Shown here piece after piece: positions 1 to 11,133 of a stretch of DNA of 64,000 nt (within the stretch, counting starts at the first letter, position 1; each line of letters starts with the position of its first letter). The position numbers and the translations under genes are program-made. Origin of the DNA: Varanus komodoensis (Eukaryota > Chordata > Lepidosauria > Squamata > Varanidae); NCBI RefSeq assembly GCF_004798865.1, contig NW_025335941.1, positions 15,018,066-15,082,065 of the forward strand, given 5' to 3'. A model generated the notes under the pieces. It saw nothing but the letters and a program-made list of their open reading frames with translations, ran no database searches and was not told the origin of the DNA.

Positions 1-480
1 TGCGGCCAACGCCCACCGCGGAGCACTACGCCGCAGCGCGGCCAGACCTCGCGCTGGGTAGCGCGGCGCCGCGGCAGCCCGGCGCCTCGTCCTCGTCCTC
101 CTTGCTGCTCTCAACTCCCCTCATGCCGCGGGCCCCGTCGCGCCGCCGTTCCTGCACTTCCTCCTTTCCGAAAGCGCCCAGCTGCACCTTGTCCCCGGAG
201 GAGCCGCGCCGCCCCGGGCACGCCCAGCTTCCGAGGCCCGGGCGGCCCGGCCCGCCGCCCCCGCACGCCGCTCGGCGCAGCCGTGCAGCGCAGCGCAGCG
301 CAAGGGGCAGCCGCTGTCCCCTCGCTTGCTGCGATGCAGCCGCCGCAGCCCGCTGTGCCCCTCGCTGCCGCGTACGCCACGGCGGAATGGCGCAACCGCT
401 GGGCAGGGACTCGGACCTCCACCTTGTGGGCCCGGCCCGGCTCGGCTGGGAAGGCCGCTGGGGGATTTGCGGTTCTCTGA
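1..480. promoter_or_regulatory. CpG island at left edge, possible IL10RB promoter
   Basis: The first 480 bases are very rich in G+C and in CpG, in sharp contrast to the AT-rich sequence that follows. Open frames here are long on both strands only because stop codons are rare in such sequence; none begins with a believable signal peptide after an ATG, and no clear splice donor was found. Vertebrate CpG islands usually mark promoters. IFNAR2 lies to the right and is read leftwards, and in mammals and birds IL10RB follows IFNAR2 in the same direction, so a leftward IL10RB start at or just beyond the window edge is the most likely meaning. The direction is inferred from synteny, not seen. Confidence 0.5.
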
Positions 481-1925
481 GTCAGACTGCCCACTAATCT
501 AACGCACGGGGTTGTTGAGAGAAGAAAATTAAACGAAAGGCCCATCTCGGCTGCCTTGGGTTCCTTGTAGCAAGAGAAACGGTGGGATATGTGTGTGATG
601 ATGGGAGGAGCGATCAGCGCCACATTATGGGCAAGATGCTCAGAGGCTGTGGATGAGCTTCTGCCAAGGCTGAAGTGGGCCGGGAGAGGGGAACCACGCA
701 ACATTTCTTACTGTCCAAAATCTACAGTGGTGGAATGCAGCCTGGAACTAGCGAGATTACAACATATTCTCTCTCCTGCTGTGTCTCTCCGTTTGCAGTT
801 TCTGTCCTTATGTCCCCTGCCCTGCCAGTCAAAAAGGGCGACTCTAAGAGATGTTTAGTGCTCTCGTTTTTGTGTGTGCTCCTGTGGGGAAGTCCACACA
901 AGTACTTCTTACGTGGTGGAGGGTAGTGGGCTGAATAATTTGCATTTCAACTGCCTCCTGAAGAGCAGGTGTTGTCTTGAGTCTGAGGACTTGTCCCTTT
1001 ATTTCCACCTTGCTGCAGAATAGGCTAATACTTTCAGATACTTTACCAAGATCTGAAAAGAAAAGCATTCTCCTGGGGATGGGAAAAGAGAAAGCAGTGT
1101 CCTTTAGAAAGTCCTTGGTGCATAAAACACATTTGACCTCTCCTGTACTTTTTGGTCCTACTTCTGCAGTGGGAATGATTCTATTTTGTACACCAATCTT
1201 GTTCAACATTGCGACCCCCCCTCCCCAATATGTTGGAGTAAACTCCCATAAAAGGCAGTTCCTGGGATGTTCTCATCCAACGCATCTGGAGGACACTGGG
1301 GTTGGGAAAGGCTGCTTAATACGATGGATACTCATCCCAGGTTACAGCCTGATGTAAGTCAGTACACATTTTACAGCATTCTTCTGCAACTTGCAGAAGT
1401 ACAGATATGTTGGAGAATAACTCCCAGGTTTCCTGCCTCTTAGCTCCTTTGGCTCGGACTGCTAGGGATTTGAGATCTAAGACATCTAAAGGGCACCAGT
1501 TTAACAAAGACTGCTTTTACAGGGTAGAGAAGGGAATTCAGCAGTTCTTCTCTTGCTTATTTATTTTTATTTTTACATTTATAAGTCAGCGAACAGCTCA
1601 AATGAGCTGCTTAGGCACACCCTTGTTGGCAGTATTAGCATTTTAAAGTTTCTGTGGGTGCTCATATCTATGTGATGTGAAACAATTGGCAAACATGATA
1701 ATAAATCTTCAACACAGAGATACCAAAATTTGGTGGGATGCTGATTTTGATAGTCAAGTCATAAAAGCAAGGCAATACAACATCCCTGTCTTTAACCGTC
1801 TACCAGCTGTAGTTCCATTCTTCCTTATCCTGACCTTCTCTTTGGGAAATAGGGCACAACCTCCCAGTGGTGTTTGGTTGCCTGGCAGATGAAAGACATA
1901 ATGCAGCATGTGTGTATGAGCATGT
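481..1925. other. Intergenic stretch, nothing recognised
   Basis: Between the CpG island and the first SINE I see no exon with both splice sites, no recognisable protein and no clear repeat. Short open frames on both strands lack codon or domain signatures. It probably lies between the 3' end of IFNAR2 and the next gene of the cluster. Confidence 0.5.
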
Positions 1926-2160
1926 GCATATTTCTTATTTATTTGTAATATTTATATCCCACCATTTTTCCTTTCAAGACAGCTTACATAATTCTCTCCT
2001 TCATTTCAATCTTGCCTCACAACAACCCTGTGAGGTAGATTGGGCTGAGTATCTGTGATTGGCCCAAAGTGAGTTCCATGGGCGAGTGGGTAAGAAGCCA
2101 GATCTCCTGCCTTAGAGTCCAGTCCCACACTCTTAACTGCTATACTACACTGGCTCTTTA
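1926..2160 (-). repeat. MIR-like tRNA-derived SINE, minus strand
   Basis: Read on the minus strand it has a diverged tRNA-like head at the right end (near 2100-2160), a central block containing the reverse of 'aaccctgtgaggtag', and an AT-rich tail near 1930-1960 containing 'tatatccc' in the plus direction. The same head-core-tail order occurs at six other places in this window. It is an older copy: the B box is eroded. Confidence 0.75.
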
Positions 2161-4949
2161 TAGCTAAAGAAATGGCCCAAAGGACAAAAAGCCTTTGCAC
2201 ATCTGCAGGGGGAGTTGGTTTTTTTTATTAAGTACTCATTGGAGGAACAGGAACACTTTGCCATCTTTTTATAGGGCAGAGGCTTTGTGGACTGTTTAAC
2301 AGGTATGAAGAAAACTGGTTCCGTTTTGCCTTGACCATGTATTGTAATGCTGCACATTCTTGGCTATTCAACTCGTGTGTGTTGGTGTGACGGTGTGGCA
2401 TGTGACTGTCTCTTCTCACCCTAGATTATTAAAAACAAAACAGGAAAGGAAACAAGCTGCTGTATTGCATCAGACAGTAAAAAAGTCCCCTTGAAGTAAG
2501 CTGGGGAACAATCACAAGATGAAAATGTACGCATATGGCAAAAACTCAGAGATGGAACAAACACAGTTGTTATGAAAAAGCACTCCCTGGAAGATCTAAG
2601 ATTGTCAATTCACAACACTTCCGGTCATTTTTAAATGCTTAAAACATTGTTTACTGGGTAGATTAAACTAAAATTGCCTATTTCAGCAAGGCTTCAGAGT
2701 GGTGTTCTGTACTTTCTTCCCACTCTGTCAAGCCGCTCTAGTTATATTTTCTCTTGGTCCTTCTCTTGACCAAATGGTCCTTTACCCTGTTTCACTCAGA
2801 ACTGCCACTGGAAGTCTCTCCAGTCCTGGCAGCAATGATAAGCAGATAAAATCTCCAGGGTCAGAGAACGAATCTCTGATGTAGGCAATAATAGCACTGT
2901 AGTCTCAATCTAGATCAGTCTCTCACCACAATTAACAGGTAATTAAAATTGTTTTATTTAATGTATACCCTGCCTTTTACTCCAAGATGTCACAATTAAA
3001 TTGCAGTTTTATTGGCTTATTTTAAATGGTTTAGGCTTCTACCTGTCTTAATTTTACCTAAGCAAAGATTTCAAAGCAACTGTGGAAGATTTTGCAAACA
3101 TGGTGCTATGTATGATCCAGCCTTCCTGTCCCCATCCTAACATTTGACTCCATCCCCTAACACCTTATCTAATCCAAGCATGTGCATGCCCAGGTCTGAC
3201 TAACAAAGCAAATGGGTCATGGAAGCTTATCAGCATTATTGATGTACATGCTGAACTGGTCCTGACCCAAGATTAGCTAGCAGAAATATTTAAAACAAAG
3301 ACAAAAAGCGTCCTGCAATGTAGGGAATCTGCATATTTTAATTTTGAGTGCATAATTAGAAAACAACTCTACCATTATTATGAACTCTTAACACTGCAGA
3401 ACAAAACAGCTTTGCATGTTCCTTTCCTGTTCCAGTCCCATCATTCCTGGAAGGCAGGAGACCCTGTAGAGCAGCATATGATGGAACATGGTGGGAAAGT
3501 CTTACACAACAGGGGGGAAACATGCAGAAATTAACTTCTCTCTCCCTGTATATTTACATTCAAGCATGTTAATCCATTTGCTTTATCTTCCTTCACTGGA
3601 ATGTTTCATGCAAAGTAGTGTGGCTTCTCCACTATTAAGAACACTAGGTTTGAAAAACAAAGGTATACACCAAATGCATACAGTGTCTTAAGTGTCTTAG
3701 AAGTATTTCTTAGCATGTATATAAATATTAGGGCTAAACTAGATTCTTTATTAAATATGTATTTAACGGATCACCAGCATTTTTCAGTCCTTTAAATAAT
3801 CATCTGGGGCCTCAATTTAGGTTGGTGCTACTACATGTTGGTAGAGGAAGTGCCACCACTTTCCTGCCCTAAATGATCCTTTATCTACTAAGGATTAAGT
3901 GACATGAGAAATAAAAAAGCAAGAGTGAGCAAAGAACACATTTGTTTGTTTTATGTATGGGCTTTATTTTATTTATGGTTTTGCCCCAGAATTGAGGTTT
4001 TCTGACAACATAAAAAGTTGTCAAAACAGTATAAAAAAGCAACATATACTGCCAGTATGAAATGCATATCAATAACATTAAACACAATTACATCTTCATG
4101 CTTTAAAAAGCCAAAAGTCCTGACAGAGTACAAAGTAAGCACCAGGCAGTGCTGTGGAAGGTATTCCACTGCTGGGGGATAGTCACAGAGAAGGACTTCT
4201 CACTCGTAGCACTGGATGTTACTTGTCAGTGGCCCTCAGACAATTACATCAAGGTCCCGATAGAAATATACTGCGGGAAGCAATTCTTCAAATTACTTGG
4301 CCCCAAGCTGTTTTGAATTTTGAAAAGTAAGACCAGCACTATAATGTGGACGTAGAAATGGCCTGGAAGCCAGGAGATTTGGTGAAGCACTGTTGCAGCT
4401 GGTTTTGGACTAACCAAATTTTTACAAAGGTAGCAGTATATACCGCATGTCACAGTAATTCAAACTGCAGGTGACCAGAGCATGGCTAGCTGTAGCCAGG
4501 CTGTCTCTGCCCAGTTTGAACCATGGCTGGTATCCGCCACGCTAATAATAGTCACTCTGAGCCACTGAGTTTACCTGTCTTGCACTTGAAGTGACAATGC
4601 TAGATCAATGAATACCACCAGACTTTGAACCTGATCCTTTAGGGCAAGTGCATCCTTCTTCAGAACAGGCTGAATATCACTCCACTGGGCAGACAAACCA
4701 CCTGCTAACTATACTACAATTTTGTGTGCATTTATCTGAGTCTGTTTATTTGCCCTTACCCAGTCCTTAGTGCATCCTCAGATGCCTGCTCAGTTAAGAT
4801 ACAAGAGGAACAAAAGATATGCTATCACAGCCGCATATTATATTTAAAGTGCTTTCAAACACACTATATTCTGTACAGTTTGGGGAGAGTCCAAGAAGAT
4901 ACAAATATTGACTACCCATAATGACTTCCTCTGTGCAAGTGCTCAGAAA
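2161..4949. other. Intergenic stretch, no gene seen
   Basis: AT-rich sequence with no exon or protein that I can recognise. Around 2940-2990 a short 'tttaatgtataccctgcc' stretch resembles the reverse-strand 3' end of an old L2-like LINE, but it is too short to place firmly. The rest shows no repeat structure visible by eye. Confidence 0.4.
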
Positions 4950-4958
4950 TCTGGCATT

Positions 4959-5311
4959 GAAAAAAAGGTAAAGGTTTCCCCTTGATGTTATGTCCAGTCA
5001 TGCCTGACTCTAGGGGGCAGTGCTCATCTCCGTTTCCTAGCCGAGGGAGCCAGCGTTTGTCCACAGACAGTCTCCGGGGTCATGTGGCCAGCATGACTAA
5101 ACACCCAAGTGCATGGCACGCTGTTACCTGCCCACCGAAGTGGTACCTTTTCATCTACTTGTGTTTGCATGCTTTCGAACTGCAAGGTTGGCAGGAGCTG
5201 GGTCGGAGCAATGGGAACTCACCCCGTTGTGCAGATTCGAACCGGCGACCTTTTGATCTACCAGCCCAGCAGCACAGCGGTTTAAACCACTGCACCACCT
5301 GCAGTCCCTCT
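4959..5311 (-). repeat. Full-length tRNA-derived squamate SINE with target duplication
   Basis: Read on the minus strand the element starts at the right with a tRNA-like head: an A-box-like 'tggtgcagtgg' and a perfect B box 'ggttcgaatc' near 5230-5245. It continues for about 350 bp and ends at the left with 'aaacctttacctttttt'. It is flanked by a 9-bp direct repeat, tctggcatt, at 4950-4958 and 5312-5320. That repeat is the target-site duplication left by LINE-driven insertion. The 3' part carries 'gtcaggcatgact', close to the BovB tail motif 'gtcggacacgact' seen elsewhere in the window, so BovB machinery probably moved it. A second copy is at 30381. Confidence 0.9.
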
Positions 5312-5320
5312 TCTGGCATT

Positions 5321-6368
5321 ATTTATCCTAAATTCAGCTACTGGCCATGAGCAGATAAACATATATATATGCAGGTTTTGAAGCAGCAGGCTGGGCTCAT
5401 TGTTTCCAAGGAAATGGGCTATTCTTTCCAGAATGTTTGTTCAGAAACCCCACAGTTAGTTCATGAGAAATGCTGTGGAGAAGTATTATCACTGCTTCCT
5501 CAGTAATGAAGGAGTCACTTCCCCACAGTAGAAACCAACAGTGGAGCATTAATTAGACAGCAAACAAGGGCTGGCCTTTTAACAGGCTACAAGTTCTTAG
5601 CAGCCAGACAAATTCTAAAATTCTCTCCAAAATACCACAGTGTCTTCCCAAGCTGCATGAATGCAAAGCAGAAAGATCTAATAAGGTGTGTAGCTAAAGA
5701 AACAATAAGTAGAACCCTGAAGAAACTTACTGAGCAACTGCAAAATTCTGTAAAAAGTAACTTAGTCAAGGTAGTAGAATTAAAGCTGATACAGAGGGTC
5801 TAGTCATGCTATATTGCTCATTTCAGGGGCAAGTTCAAGTGAACAAGTCTGGAATGATGAAAGGGATTAGCACTTCTCTGTTCTTCTCTGTTTAATTTCC
5901 CCCTTCTGAGATGGCTTTTCATTAAAAACAACACCGTGTCTGTGCTTGGTTACACATGTCTGTGCGTAACACGTATTTTAATAGCCCAGTTACATGCTAT
6001 ATGCAAACATGGAAAGTAGAACACTGACAAGTGTGACAACCACCATGACTCACATAAAGTTCAACATACCTCTGAGATCTAGCATGGTATAGCAGATGGT
6101 GACCCTTACATGTTAACAAGGTTATGTACGATTCATAGAATTAAATACCTTGCTCTAACCTCACATATGAACAAGGTTATGTACAACTCATAAATTCAGT
6201 AGTCCTGAGTAGATTACATGGATTTTGGGGTATCTTAAAATGAAGAGTGTAAAAAATTGCAACTTCACTTGAATAAAAGTGATAGTTTCAGAGAATATAT
6301 ACCACTTGGTCCTTTAAGACAGGGATAAATTGGCATATTTTAAAGTGGTAAGTTGCCTTATAATTGAT
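5321..6368 (-). other. Probable IFNAR2 3' untranslated region and flank
   Basis: This sequence lies directly downstream of the IFNAR2 stop codon on the minus strand. No minus-strand AATAAA occurs close to the stop; ATTAAA variants are present near 5891 and 5975 (as TTTAAT on the plus strand), so the cleavage site is unresolved. A 55-bp-period imperfect direct repeat lies at about 6107-6200. No other gene was recognised. Confidence 0.4.
6107..6200. repeat. Two-unit direct repeat, period 55 bp
   Basis: The string acaaggttatgtac occurs at 6116 and again at 6171, each followed by a similar ca/ac-tcata stretch, giving two diverged units 55 bp apart in the probable IFNAR2 3' UTR. Confidence 0.7.
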
Positions 6369-7031
6369 TCATCTGCTCATGTAGTCACCAACACAGTCCG
6401 GTTCTGAATCAGATGATTCAGTTTCTTCAAACCCACTAGAGTTTTGCCATGTACATGGCTGGTTGTGAACCTCAGAGTCCCACAGATCTGGTATATCAGT
6501 GGAATGGTTTGTCTCACACTCGTCAGGAAAATGTGGCTCTTTCAAGTCTGCTGCCTCCTCTTCTGTTTCTGGAACTTGTGCTGCAGAAACATTCTGCATT
6601 TTGTCAGATATTAGCAGCATCACAGTATTTAAGTTTATATTTAAAGAGCTGCTGTGTTCTTCTGACCCAGGCCTGTTGAGGACAGTTTCTGCAGCAGAAG
6701 GGTGTAATTCTTGCTCCAATGGGCTTTCTTCTTTATTAATATCATTCTGAAGATTTTCAGCCACACTACCAAAAGGCTCAGCTATTTCACTTGCAGTGGA
6801 TGAACAGTCTATGGACAGCTGCTTTGTGTTGTCTGTCTCATAGCAATGTTTGGAACTATTGCCCAAGAAACTACGTTTAAAATATAAATTCTCATTTTCA
6901 GTGTCACTTTCATTGTCTTCACCAGAACTGTATCCTGATACATCTTTTTTACATTTCTGGATGACTTGCGCCTTGTGCATTTCTTCAGGACATGATTCAA
7001 AGATGGAATAAAGTGGTTTAAATCTGAATGT
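6369..7031 (-). CDS. IFNAR2: IFNAR2 last exon: cytoplasmic signalling tail
   Basis: This last coding exon encodes the cytoplasmic tail of interferon alpha/beta receptor chain 2, which docks JAK1 and STAT2 at the plasma membrane. The acceptor is a pyrimidine-rich 'tgtttcccacag' and the exon runs in frame 0 for 220 codons to a TGA at 6371-6369. Recognition rests on three blocks shared with mammalian IFNAR2: the start 'QVIQKCKKDVSGYSSGED' followed by an acidic NESDTE run; a central 'SLNINLNTVMLLISD' matching human 'TFNVDLNSVFLRVLD' in the STAT2-binding region; and an acidic Ser/Asp-rich C terminus ending 'VGDYMSR', matching human 'GDGYIMR' with its last signalling tyrosine. The human proline-rich box-1 segment just inside the membrane is not obvious here; the aligned segment reads 'FKPLYSIFESCPEE'. 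The tail looks intact. Identity is firm; the exact transcript end is not. Confidence 0.93.
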   Translation of the reverse strand, partial: TFRFKPLYSIFESCPEEMHKAQVIQKCKKDVSGYSSGEDNESDTENENLYFKRSFLGNSSKHCYETDNTKQLSIDCSSTASEIAEPFGSVAENLQNDINKEESPLEQELHPSAAETVLNRPGSEEHSSSLNINLNTVMLLISDKMQNVSAAQVPETEEEAADLKEPHFPDECETNHSTDIPDLWDSEVHNQPCTWQNSSGFEETESSDSEPDCVGDYMSR

Positions 7032-8400
7032 CTGTGGGAAACACAAGTAGCAATTTGATATCTATAAAATGCATGTATAATATGTACACAATATATACAT
7101 GAATGCATATGTTTCTGTCAAAAAACTACAGGGGACCCTGCCAAGCCAAGCCAAGCCTCACTGCCAAGGCTAGTCTTGTTGGATGTCAAGGGTGACAGCA
7201 GTCTTGCTTAAATACTGTTCTGGAAATTACTGCATTTTCCCAGGCAAAAGGAAAATTCTTAATGGTAAGAACAAGAACTGCCAGGAAGAACAACAAACTA
7301 AGACTTTAGGCTCTATATGTATTTTTTTAAAGTATTTGCAACACATAAGATAGGCTTTGTAGGATCTACTTTAGCAAATATCTGACCTTTTACAGTGTCT
7401 GTCTCTGTACATAATGGATTGGTTACAGATGCAGCTGTACTTAAGAGTAGACTCATGGGAATCAATGGGATTTAAAGTAGCCACATCTAATTTAAGACCT
7501 ATTGATTTCTTTGGGTCTACTTCAAGTCTAGATTCAACCCAATTGGTTGTCCAATAGCCAAATTGATTCTGTGCCCACATACAAGTTTGAAGGTACAGTA
7601 ATACCTGTTCAGTGCAAAGAAGCCTTTTTAGTCACGCCAAGGTTCCTGACTGCACATACTAACCTTTTTTGTGTACAACTGTGCACAAAAAGGGCCCTTT
7701 CTCGCATTCCACTGAATGAGTAAAAATTGGGAGCAAGCTGCATGCTGATGTGAGAAAAGTGGAGCAAGTGGCCACAGTCCTGCTCTGGTCCACACACTGC
7801 CTGAACCCCTACAGTGCCTTGCAGAAGTGTTCGCCCCCAGGACGTCCCCACAGTGCCGAGTATCTTGTGTGCATCAGGTGGTAAGAATGCCAGTTAAATC
7901 CCTCTGTTCCAGCTTGTCTTTTACCATGACAAAATGTAGAAAAGCCACGGGTGGGGGGGGGGGGGGCGTGTGAATACTTCTGCAAGGCACTGTAGAGCCC
8001 AACATGGTTGGAGTGAAGAGCAGTGTGCAGGTAGGTAGGTAGGATGGAGGTGCCTTGTCCTTCCTGTAGGTTTCCCAGGAGATGCAAGGCAATGAATAAA
8101 CCTTCTCAAGTCTACCAGGGCCAATGGACTGAACTACCCGTTTTTACAGTGGATGGCAGGGGACACATGATTCGTCTGGCAGCTCTGTCTTATCATCACA
8201 TTGCTGAGCCTTCCTATAATCAGAATCGTTTAGGTCAGCCTTCATTAATCTAGTGCCATATCAGTGATTTGCTGATTCCTGACCACTGGCTATTCTGACC
8301 GGGGCTGATGGGAGCTGAAGTCCAAAATGCCAGGTTAGGGAAGGGTGCTTTAGATCTGTTGAGCTATGTGTACATAATGAAAAATTCCAAGAGGACATAC
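7032..8400 (-). other. IFNAR2: IFNAR2 intron between transmembrane and tail exons
   Basis: Intron bounded by a GTATGT donor at 8400 and the acceptor next to 7031. It holds a poly-G run near 7952-7967 and part of a foldback MITE near 8265-8345. Open frames inside, including a GC-rich one near 7870-8090, have no domain or splice support. Confidence 0.7.
8265..8345. repeat. Foldback MITE fragment (one arm)
   Basis: The segment 'gggctgatgggagctgaag' followed by tccaaaatgccaggtt is one arm of the short palindromic repeat family that is seen in full at 17578-17722 and 54843-54972. Confidence 0.5.
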
Positions 8401-8519
8401 CAACGCTTTTGGCCATTTTATCCTTTTTAAGCAAATAACACCAGTTTGTTTCAGGGCCAGCACAATGACGATCGTTAAAAATATCAATACGCCAACCAGT
8501 GTTGGGATGGCAACTGCTG
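8401..8519 (-). CDS. IFNAR2: IFNAR2 transmembrane exon
   Basis: A 119-bp exon, entered in phase 1 and left in phase 0, between an acceptor 'ttttttaccttatag'-type tract and a GTATGT donor. It encodes 40 residues: a hydrophobic helix of about 22 residues (AVAIPTLVGVLIFLTIVIVL) that spans the membrane, then a basic stop-transfer segment 'KQTGVICLKRIKWPKAL'. The latter aligns with human IFNAR2 'KWIGYICLRNSLPKVL', including the shared Ile-Cys-Leu and Pro-Lys-x-Leu, so the assignment does not rest on hydrophobicity alone. It joins in frame to the D2 exon upstream and to the signalling exon downstream. Confidence 0.93.
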
Positions 8520-8740
8520 CTATAAGGTAAAAAGATATTTGATTAAACAGCAATGCACTGGGGGTTATTACAAAATATCATTGCTTTGCTGAATATATAG
8601 AGTGTACAGTCCGAACTTGCAAAAGGAAAAGCTCATGTTACCTGAAATGCTAAAATAAAAAACAGTGTTTAACTTTTCAAGTAATCAAGAATCAAAACAG
8701 GCTCCCACCCACTCCCCCCCCCCTTTATAACTCAAAGTAC

Positions 8741-8903
8741 CTGTTTTACTTGTGGGGTTAATGACAATACATTTTATGACGGATGGCTCACACTGCTTGG
8801 TCATAGTTGAAGACACATTGACAGTAATGCAGTAATTTGTAGCTGGATGCAAATTTTCAATAATTGTGTAGGAAACTGCTTGAGTGGTTTTCTTAGGAGC
8901 ATA
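8741..8903 (-). CDS. IFNAR2: IFNAR2 exon: second half of extracellular domain D2
   Basis: A 163-bp exon entered in phase 0 after 'gccttttacag' and left in phase 1 at a GTACTT donor. It encodes the second half of the membrane-proximal fibronectin type III domain that holds interferon outside the cell. Key marks are 'NLHPATNYCITVNVSS', which matches human 'KLIPNTNYCVSVYLEH', and a second cysteine in 'SVIKCIVINP', matching human 'SPLKCTLLPP'. The two cysteines are placed as in class II cytokine receptors. The NVS sequence is a potential N-glycosylation site. The donor GTACTT is weaker than the others but the phase fits the next exon exactly. Confidence 0.93.
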
Positions 8904-10149
8904 CTGTAAAAGGCAAAAGGTTTTATTTGACAATTGCTTAAAAATATACTGTAAACGACAAATATACATTTGAGAGCTGTTGAAATAGGTGAACTGTGAT
9001 CTGGATTGTCTCACTTTAGAATAAGATCAGTACATGGCCCACTCTCAGTTTAAGTGCACTGTCTTCAATATAGACGGATGATAAAATTAGCCCAGAGCTG
9101 TTATAAGGATTACTGGGATAATATTATGAGAAGTACTCTGGATATCCAAAGATAAACGAACTTGTATGCAACTGCAACAATCGTGATAAAAAATAAATAG
9201 CAAGATGTGTATTCCTTTGCTTAATATTTGCATCGATTTCCTTTGTATTTGCATTTTTTCTAGCAAAAATAGTGTGATGATCCTGCAATGTCATGGTAGC
9301 CTCCTGGTTTTTCTGATACTCTGCTGACTTAGCTGTGGCTATGCCCAATTCTATGTTCCTGATGCTGGTACAGGAATTAATCTAGTATATAAACCAGAGC
9401 CATCTTAATCCAACAAGTTCTGCAGGAGCTCTGAAGCACGCACAGCTTCAGCATATACAGGATATATCAGACTGACACTTCCGCTGCAAGGAATGCATGC
9501 ACTGAACTGTCCCTTCCATGCAAATTAATCCTGGAAACACAGCGACATAGAATTCCAGCCACTGGAGCACAAGCAAACATGTGGAAGATGGAGCGATAGC
9601 ATTAAGGCACAACCCCATGAGACTGCTGCCTATTAGATAGAAATCTCAGTAACAGATTGCAGGTGGTCCTCTACATTCTTGGGGGGCGGGGCTAGGGGCA
9701 TAGGACCCCCATCAAAGTGGGAAATCCATGAATATCTTTAGCTGCTCCCACAAACTTTAAGTCTCAATACCGTTGACCATATGTGTACCAATAGCTGCAT
9801 TAGTTACCTCTTTTGCAATCTGAATAACTTCTAGCTTAAAACAAGACTGGATTACAGCCCACTCCAAGGGAGCTCATCCTGCACCTCCTGCTCATCACGA
9901 GCCTTGCACACCGCTGCATGCCTGATCCCAAGAGTGGTGGCCACCCTGCCCTCACCTGGGGGTGGCACACTTTTCTGGGCTGGTCCCGGCTGCAGCGAGG
10001 AAGGGGAGCATTTCCTGCACAGCTGTCTGTGGAGGAGTAGGCAGTAGGCCACAAAACTCCAAAAAAGCCATTTAATTATTGATGGCAAACTCAAATAAGC
10101 AAAGCTGTGAAAATTAAACCCACAAAAGTCAAGGTGTGACTGTACTGAC
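8904..10149 (-). other. IFNAR2: IFNAR2 intron within domain D2
   Basis: Intron bounded by a GTCAGT donor at 10149 and the acceptor at 8904. I see no recognisable repeat or gene in it. A GC-richer patch near 9850-10050 gives open frames on the minus strand without splice or domain support. Confidence 0.7.
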
Positions 10150-10289
10150 CTCTTGCTTCAAGTCTTTTTCCATCAATGTGACTACATAGTCAAGTTCTTG
10201 GTAAACTTGAAGTACTGATGAAAATTTCACAGTCACATTTATGCAGTTTGGACAAGCAGAAACTGTAAACTGAACTGGTGCTAGGCACA
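10150..10289 (-). CDS. IFNAR2: IFNAR2 exon: first half of extracellular domain D2
   Basis: A 140-bp exon entered in phase 1 after 'ttcttattaaccag' and left in phase 0 at GTCAGT. It encodes the start of the second fibronectin type III domain. The split first codon joins to Met, giving '(M)CLAPVQFTVSACPNCIN' and then 'VTVKFSSVLQVYQELDYVV'. Human IFNAR2 has '[20 protein letters not shown]' and 'PSIVEEELQFDLSLVI' in the same place; the INVxVKF core is shared. NVT is a potential N-glycosylation site. Two cysteines in 'SACPNCIN' are not at the usual human positions and could form an extra local disulfide. Confidence 0.92.
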
Positions 10290-11133
10290 CTGGTTAATAA
10301 GAAAAAGCAAAATCAATCTATCAATGACATTTCTTACATGCATTTCTGGTCTAAATTTTCATAAGCCGAAGAGAGTATGCAAAGCACAACTAGCTTTGAG
10401 AGAAGAGTTCAGCTGAAATCTAATTGACTTGCTTCAAAATATGATGGTTTAGGATTCAAGAGTAAATAGCACAAGAAGTTCTATTGATTAATTTTGACAT
10501 TTCCAAAATAGACCTTTTTGGGAAAAAAAGTCCTACAATCCTCAGCATTGCCCAGTCAGCAAAGGACTTTTTTCTGTCTAAACATGCATAAGATTGTGCC
10601 CCAAGTCATTTTCCTTGTTGATCTTAGATGCTTGTCTTACGTTAATTTTCAGTGTAATTCTGCTTATGAAGGCCTGCCTTAAGTTGACCCTGCCTTAAGT
10701 TGATTTAACTTAAGATTTTTATCTTGGAGGCTTGTGGTGTAGCTGCTGCTCAGTCCCCTAAGAAGCAGGAAAGGGCTGATGTAGGACTGGAGATAAAAGC
10801 CATCAGGGCCAAATTATTTGACTACTATAGGTAATTCACAGAAGTCAGGGCAGGCGATACAGTCCTACCCCTATATTATTATTTCATTTCTATACCGCTT
10901 GTAGCTGAAGCTCTCTGGTCAGTTCACAACAAAAATATAGTGATAAATTAAGTATTTGAAATAATGCATTGAATAAGTGCTTCTTAATAGTATCCAAACT
11001 TTGCTGCCAGAAATGACCACTTTCTCTAATGGCATCTCAGCTATGGAAGCCAGAGAGAAGGCACTGAAGTATCTGTGATTAAAAGTGGAACAGAGTGACA
11101 GCTTCAAGCATTAATAAAGAATGAATTACTTAC
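10290..11133 (-). other. IFNAR2: IFNAR2 intron between domains D1 and D2
   Basis: Intron from a GTAAGT donor at 11133 to the acceptor at 10290. A short AT-rich block near 10870-10945 containing 'tttctataccgc' resembles the reverse strand of an old L2-like 3' end. Nothing else was recognised. Confidence 0.65.

Noticed and set aside
111-704. Long open frame on the minus strand through the left CpG island
   Set aside because: Stop codons are rare in CpG-rich DNA; the peptide has no signal segment or known domain, and both strands are open.
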